Below, in pieces: positions 61,205 through 64,000 of a stretch of 64,000 nucleotides of DNA. Every line of letters starts with the position of its first letter. Positions within the stretch are counted from its first letter, which is position 1. Origin of the DNA: RGIG8775 sp045128735 (GTDB lineage: Bacteria; Bacillota; Clostridia; Oscillospirales; CAG-272); the NCBI GenBank assembly GCA_045128735.1, contig JBGVRT010000007.1, forward strand, positions 1 through 64,000, read 5' to 3'. Both the position numbers and the translations under genes were made by a program. The notes under the pieces are model-generated. The model had not been told where the DNA came from, ran no database searches, and worked only from the letters and a program-made list of their open reading frames with translations.

Positions 61205-62602
61205 ATGGCAAAGGTAAAAATTACAGAAACAGTTTTGCGTGACTCTCATCAGTCACTTATTGCTACAAGAATGACTACCGAAGAGATGCTTCCCATTCTT
61301 GAGCAGCTTGATAAAGTCGGCTATCATTCTCTTGAGGCTTGGGGCGGTGCAACATTCGACTCTTGTATGAGATTCCTTAATGAGGATCCTTGGGAGCGAC
61401 TTCGCAAAATCCGCGACAAGGTAAAGAATACAAAGCTCCAAATGCTTTTCAGAGGTCAGAATATTCTCGGCTACCGTCACTATTCGGATGACGTTGTTGA
61501 GTACTTCGTACAGAAGTCTATCGCAAACGGCATTGATATTATCCGTATTTTCGATGCGCTTAACGACCCCAGAAACCTTAAAACGGCTATTGACGCAACC
61601 AAGAGAGAGAACGGTCACGTTCAGGCGGCTTTCAGCTATACAACGGGTCCCGTTTATACTCTTGACTACTATTCGCAGTATGCAAAGCAGCTTGAGGAGA
61701 TGGGCGCTGATTCTATCTGCATCAAGGATATGGCGGGTCTGCTTAAGCCTTACGATGCATATGAGCTCGTTAAGACACTTAAGGAAAGCGTAAAGGTTCC
61801 GATTCAGCTTCATACTCACTATACAGCAGGTCTTGCTTCCATGACCCTTCTCAAGGGTATTGAGGCAGGTGTTGATATTGTTGATACGGCAATTTCTCCT
61901 ATGGCTATGGGTACTTCACAGCCTCCCACGGAGACTCTTGTTGCAACTCTTGCAGGCACAGAGTATGATACGGGTATTGACCTTGCAGAGCTTGATAAGG
62001 TAACTAAGTATTTCGCACCTCTTCGCGAGAAATATCTTGCTGAGGGTCTGCTTAACCCCAAGGCTCTTAACGTTGACGTTAATGCGCTTCTCTATCAGGT
62101 TCCCGGAGGAATGCTTTCCAACCTTATGTCTCAGCTTAAGCAGGCAGGTAAGGAAGATAAGCTTATCGAGGTTCTTGAGGAAGTTCCGCGCGTACGTGCT
62201 GACGTAGGATATCCTCCTCTTGTAACTCCTTCTTCACAGATCGTTGGTACGCAGGCTGTGTTCAACGTTATCGGCGGCGAGAGATACAAGATGGTAACCA
62301 AGGAATTCAAGGGTATCGTTAAGGGTGAGTATGGTAAGACCCCCGTTGAGATCGATCCCGCATTTGTTAAGAAGATAATTGGTGACGATGAGAGAATTTC
62401 TTGCCGTCCCGCAGATGCTCTTAAGCCAGAGCTTGATGAGCTTCGCGCAAAGATCGCGAACTACATTGAGCAGGACGAGGACGTTCTTTCCTATGCTCTC
62501 TTTGAGCAGGTTGCAGTCAAGTTCTTTGAGTACAGAAAAGCTCAGAAATACGGACTTGACGGTGACAATGCGGATGCCGCACTCGGCGTTCACAGCGTAT
62601 AA
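61205..62602 (+). CDS. oadA: Oxaloacetate/pyruvate carboxyltransferase, OadA/5S type
   Basis: A 465-residue HMGL-like TIM-barrel enzyme. ETVLRDSHQSLIATRM, LEAWGGATFDSCMRFLNEDPWERLR, FRGQNILGYRHYSDD, IKDMAGLLKPYDAYELV and LHTHYTAGLASM match oxaloacetate decarboxylase alpha, the pyruvate carboxylase carboxyltransferase domain or transcarboxylase 5S. It lacks the C-terminal biotin domain, which is supplied in trans by the gene at 59565. GGAGGT precedes the ATG. Last gene of the operon. Confidence 0.94.
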   Translation: MAKVKITETVLRDSHQSLIATRMTTEEMLPILEQLDKVGYHSLEAWGGATFDSCMRFLNEDPWERLRKIRDKVKNTKLQMLFRGQNILGYRHYSDDVVEYFVQKSIANGIDIIRIFDALNDPRNLKTAIDATKRENGHVQAAFSYTTGPVYTLDYYSQYAKQLEEMGADSICIKDMAGLLKPYDAYELVKTLKESVKVPIQLHTHYTAGLASMTLLKGIEAGVDIVDTAISPMAMGTSQPPTETLVATLAGTEYDTGIDLAELDKVTKYFAPLREKYLAEGLLNPKALNVDVNALLYQVPGGMLSNLMSQLKQAGKEDKLIEVLEEVPRVRADVGYPPLVTPSSQIVGTQAVFNVIGGERYKMVTKEFKGIVKGEYGKTPVEIDPAFVKKIIGDDERISCRPADALKPELDELRAKIANYIEQDEDVLSYALFEQVAVKFFEYRKAQKYGLDGDNADAALGVHSV

Positions 62603-62611
62603 TTAAATTTT

Positions 62612-62643
62612 AAGGAGCTGTTCTGTGGAACAGCTCCTTTTTT
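62612..62643 (+). terminator. Terminator of the decarboxylase operon
   Basis: GGAGCTGTTC/GAACAGCTCC with TGTG loop and six T. Confidence 0.93.
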
Positions 62644-62663
62644 CGTAATAATAGTGATTCATA

Positions 62664-62918
62664 TTACTTTGGGTGATGTGTTTTCCAATGCTCTTTTCGT
62701 GACATTAGTTGCAGATTTTTAGTTTTATTGTTGTGTTTGTCCCCGTCTATGTGGTGCACAATTTCGTTAGAACTCAACGGTCTACCTAATTTTTTACTCA
62801 TTTTATGACGGTGTTCGGGAGCGTATCCATTATTGCGTGCCTCTGAACTATTGGGGCGGTATACTTGTTTGTATCCTTCTTTTGTATAATATGGGTCGTG
62901 TTTTTTGAAAATTCCCAT
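62664..62918 (-). CDS. Small HNH-endonuclease-like protein
   Basis: An 84-residue protein. The HNH motif is LSSNEIVHHIDGDKHNN followed by LQLMSRKEHWKTH, all catalytic and scaffold residues in place. A basic, DNA-binding-looking N-terminus (GYKQVYRPNSSEARN) precedes it. Such stand-alone HNH genes resemble phage or homing-type endonucleases. It is AT-richer than its neighbours, with a weak ribosome binding site, consistent with transfer. No phage genes are around it. Confidence 0.78.
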   Translation of the reverse strand: MGIFKKHDPYYTKEGYKQVYRPNSSEARNNGYAPEHRHKMSKKLGRPLSSNEIVHHIDGDKHNNKTKNLQLMSRKEHWKTHHPK

Positions 62919-63056
62919 AAAGGTCTCATTTCTTAAAAGAATTTTGAGATATTTACAACGATATTATAAAAGAACAATTTGAAGTAATCAATATTATTTG
63001 TTGTAATTTGTGTAAATGTTTTGTAAAATAGAAGCAACAAAAATTTTATGTTCGCT

Positions 63057-63896
63057 CTATTTGGCGATTGACTTTGCAATTTTGTAATATGCTCTGCACA
63101 TCTCCTCGAAAATTTCAGGGGGTAATTTGGTAGAAGGAGAGGTTTCAAGCGAGAACACTCCGTCAAATCCGATTTCCTTAAGTGCATTACCGAATTCTGC
63201 CCAATCGATAACTCCGAAATATGGAGCCATATGCTTGTCGCCTTTGCCGTCGTTGTCGTGAACGTGGAGAACCTTAATCTCGCTTCCGAGACGACGAACC
63301 TCCTCGGCGAGATCAAGCTCGTCAAATACCGAAACGTGCCCCGTGTCAAGACATATCTTGAAGTTTTCGTCGTTTATCTCGCGCACGAATTTGAGAATTG
63401 CCTCTGGCTTTGAAAGCGGCAACTGCTTGAACGGCATATTTTCAAGGCAGATGGTAACACCCAAATCCTTTGCAAATTCCAGAAGCTCGCGCATAAATTT
63501 AAGGTTCAGCTCCCAAAATTCGCCGTCAAGCTCGGGAGGATTGTTGCATCCAAAGGGCATTATCGGGTGTATGACCCAATATTTGCATCCGAGCATGGAA
63601 CAGGCGTAAATGCTTTTTTTCATTTTATCCATACGCTCGGCTCTGTCTTCGGGCGTATTGTCCTGAGGTGGATAACGCCACGGACCGTGCACCTGTGATA
63701 TCTCTATTTCCGCGTCTTCTGCAAGCTTTCTTTGACGCAGAAGATATGCTGTGAAATCATCGTCAGACATTGAATATACGGGCTTTGTTGTATCGACAAA
63801 ATCAAAGTCTACGGCGGAGTATCCGATAGCGGCCAATTTCTTGTAGCCGTCGTCTCCCAAATAGTTGTATGCGGGCGATGTAATTCCTATTTTCAT
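63057..63896 (-). CDS. Sugar phosphate isomerase/epimerase (TIM barrel)
   Basis: A 279-residue AP-endonuclease-2-like TIM barrel. KIGITSPAYNYLGDDGYKKL at the start, EISQVHGPWRY, ICLENMPF, KICLDTGHVSVF and VLHVHDNDGKGDKH supply the metal-binding Glu, Asp and His positions of the family. It probably isomerizes or epimerizes a sugar or inositol. It starts 11 bases downstream of the gene at 63908, so both are on one leftward transcript; AGAGAGG precedes the start. Confidence 0.88.
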   Translation of the reverse strand: MKIGITSPAYNYLGDDGYKKLAAIGYSAVDFDFVDTTKPVYSMSDDDFTAYLLRQRKLAEDAEIEISQVHGPWRYPPQDNTPEDRAERMDKMKKSIYACSMLGCKYWVIHPIMPFGCNNPPELDGEFWELNLKFMRELLEFAKDLGVTICLENMPFKQLPLSKPEAILKFVREINDENFKICLDTGHVSVFDELDLAEEVRRLGSEIKVLHVHDNDGKGDKHMAPYFGVIDWAEFGNALKEIGFDGVFSLETSPSTKLPPEIFEEMCRAYYKIAKSIAK

Positions 63897-63907
63897 AAAT
63901 ACCTCTC

Positions 63908-64000
63908 TTATATAAGCTCAAAGCCGTGTATTGACGTTGAATTTACGCCATTGTATGTAAAGAACAGGGAGTGGACTCCCGCGGGGATTTTGATTTGTGC
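63908..64000 (-). CDS. 3' end of a probable carbohydrate-binding or glycosidase protein (partial)
   Basis: The last 30 residues of a minus-strand gene cut by the window edge, ending in GVHSLFFTYNGVNSTSIHGFELI just before the stop. The pattern G-x-H-x-L-(F)-F-x-[YF]-x-G...-GFE(L/F) is the usual end of CBM6/CBM35-type beta-sandwich modules attached to glycoside hydrolases. The rest lies outside, so the enzyme class cannot be told. Links this edge to carbohydrate use. Confidence 0.6.
   Translation of the reverse strand, partial: AQIKIPAGVHSLFFTYNGVNSTSIHGFELI

Overview
The window looks like a chromosomal segment from an anaerobic, endospore-forming Clostridia-class Firmicute, probably uncultured and gut- or rumen-type. 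Evidence: an intact spoIIAA-spoIIAB-sigF sporulation operon, PPi-dependent phosphofructokinase, an electron-bifurcating type [FeFe]-hydrogenase operon, a Na+-pumping decarboxylase operon, AGGAGG-type ribosome binding sites and TTGACA/TATAAT promoters. I cannot name a genus. No rRNA, tRNA, CRISPR array or transposase gene was found.

Layout. 1-9.3 kb: housekeeping and metabolism (DUF6440 protein, GNAT, ferredoxin-type aldo/keto reductase, PPi-PFK, SDR, an orphan solute-binding lipoprotein, a membrane protein, metG, TatD nuclease). 9.4-21.3 kb: four tandem paralogous lipoproteins of 917-966 aa, each with two DNRLRE/CBM96-like modules and a C-terminal clan GH-A-like glycosidase domain, each with its own promoter and terminator. 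21.5-29.3 kb: EF-G-like GTPase, spoIIA operon, a MITE-like hairpin element, HtrA protease and a two-component system. 29.5-38 kb: ychF, DUF975 protein, trmB-nitroreductase-truB-RluA family, zinc-ribbon protein, glgD, flippase, rplS with a structured leader. 38.1-46.7 kb: a ten-gene hydrogenase operon. 46.8-51 kb: GntR-ABC transporter-PAP2 operon with a palindromic operator. 51-57.5 kb: EamA and SLC13-type transporters, then two more members of the glycosidase family, this time cytoplasmic with a single DNRLRE module. 57.6-62.6 kb: Na+-translocating decarboxylase operon carrying both a 12S/MmdA-type and a 5S/OadA-type carboxyltransferase. 62.6-64 kb: HNH protein, TIM-barrel sugar isomerase/epimerase, and the 3' end of a probable carbohydrate-binding protein.

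How it fits together (inference): surface-anchored glycosidase paralogs would attack an external glycan and the two cytoplasmic paralogs would process imported oligosaccharides. PPi-PFK, the hydrogenase and the Na+ pump describe fermentative energy conservation. The most unusual features are the six-member extracellular/cytoplasmic glycosidase family, the signalling-type modules inside the hydrogenase operon with a structured RNA leader upstream, and the hybrid decarboxylase/transcarboxylase gene set.
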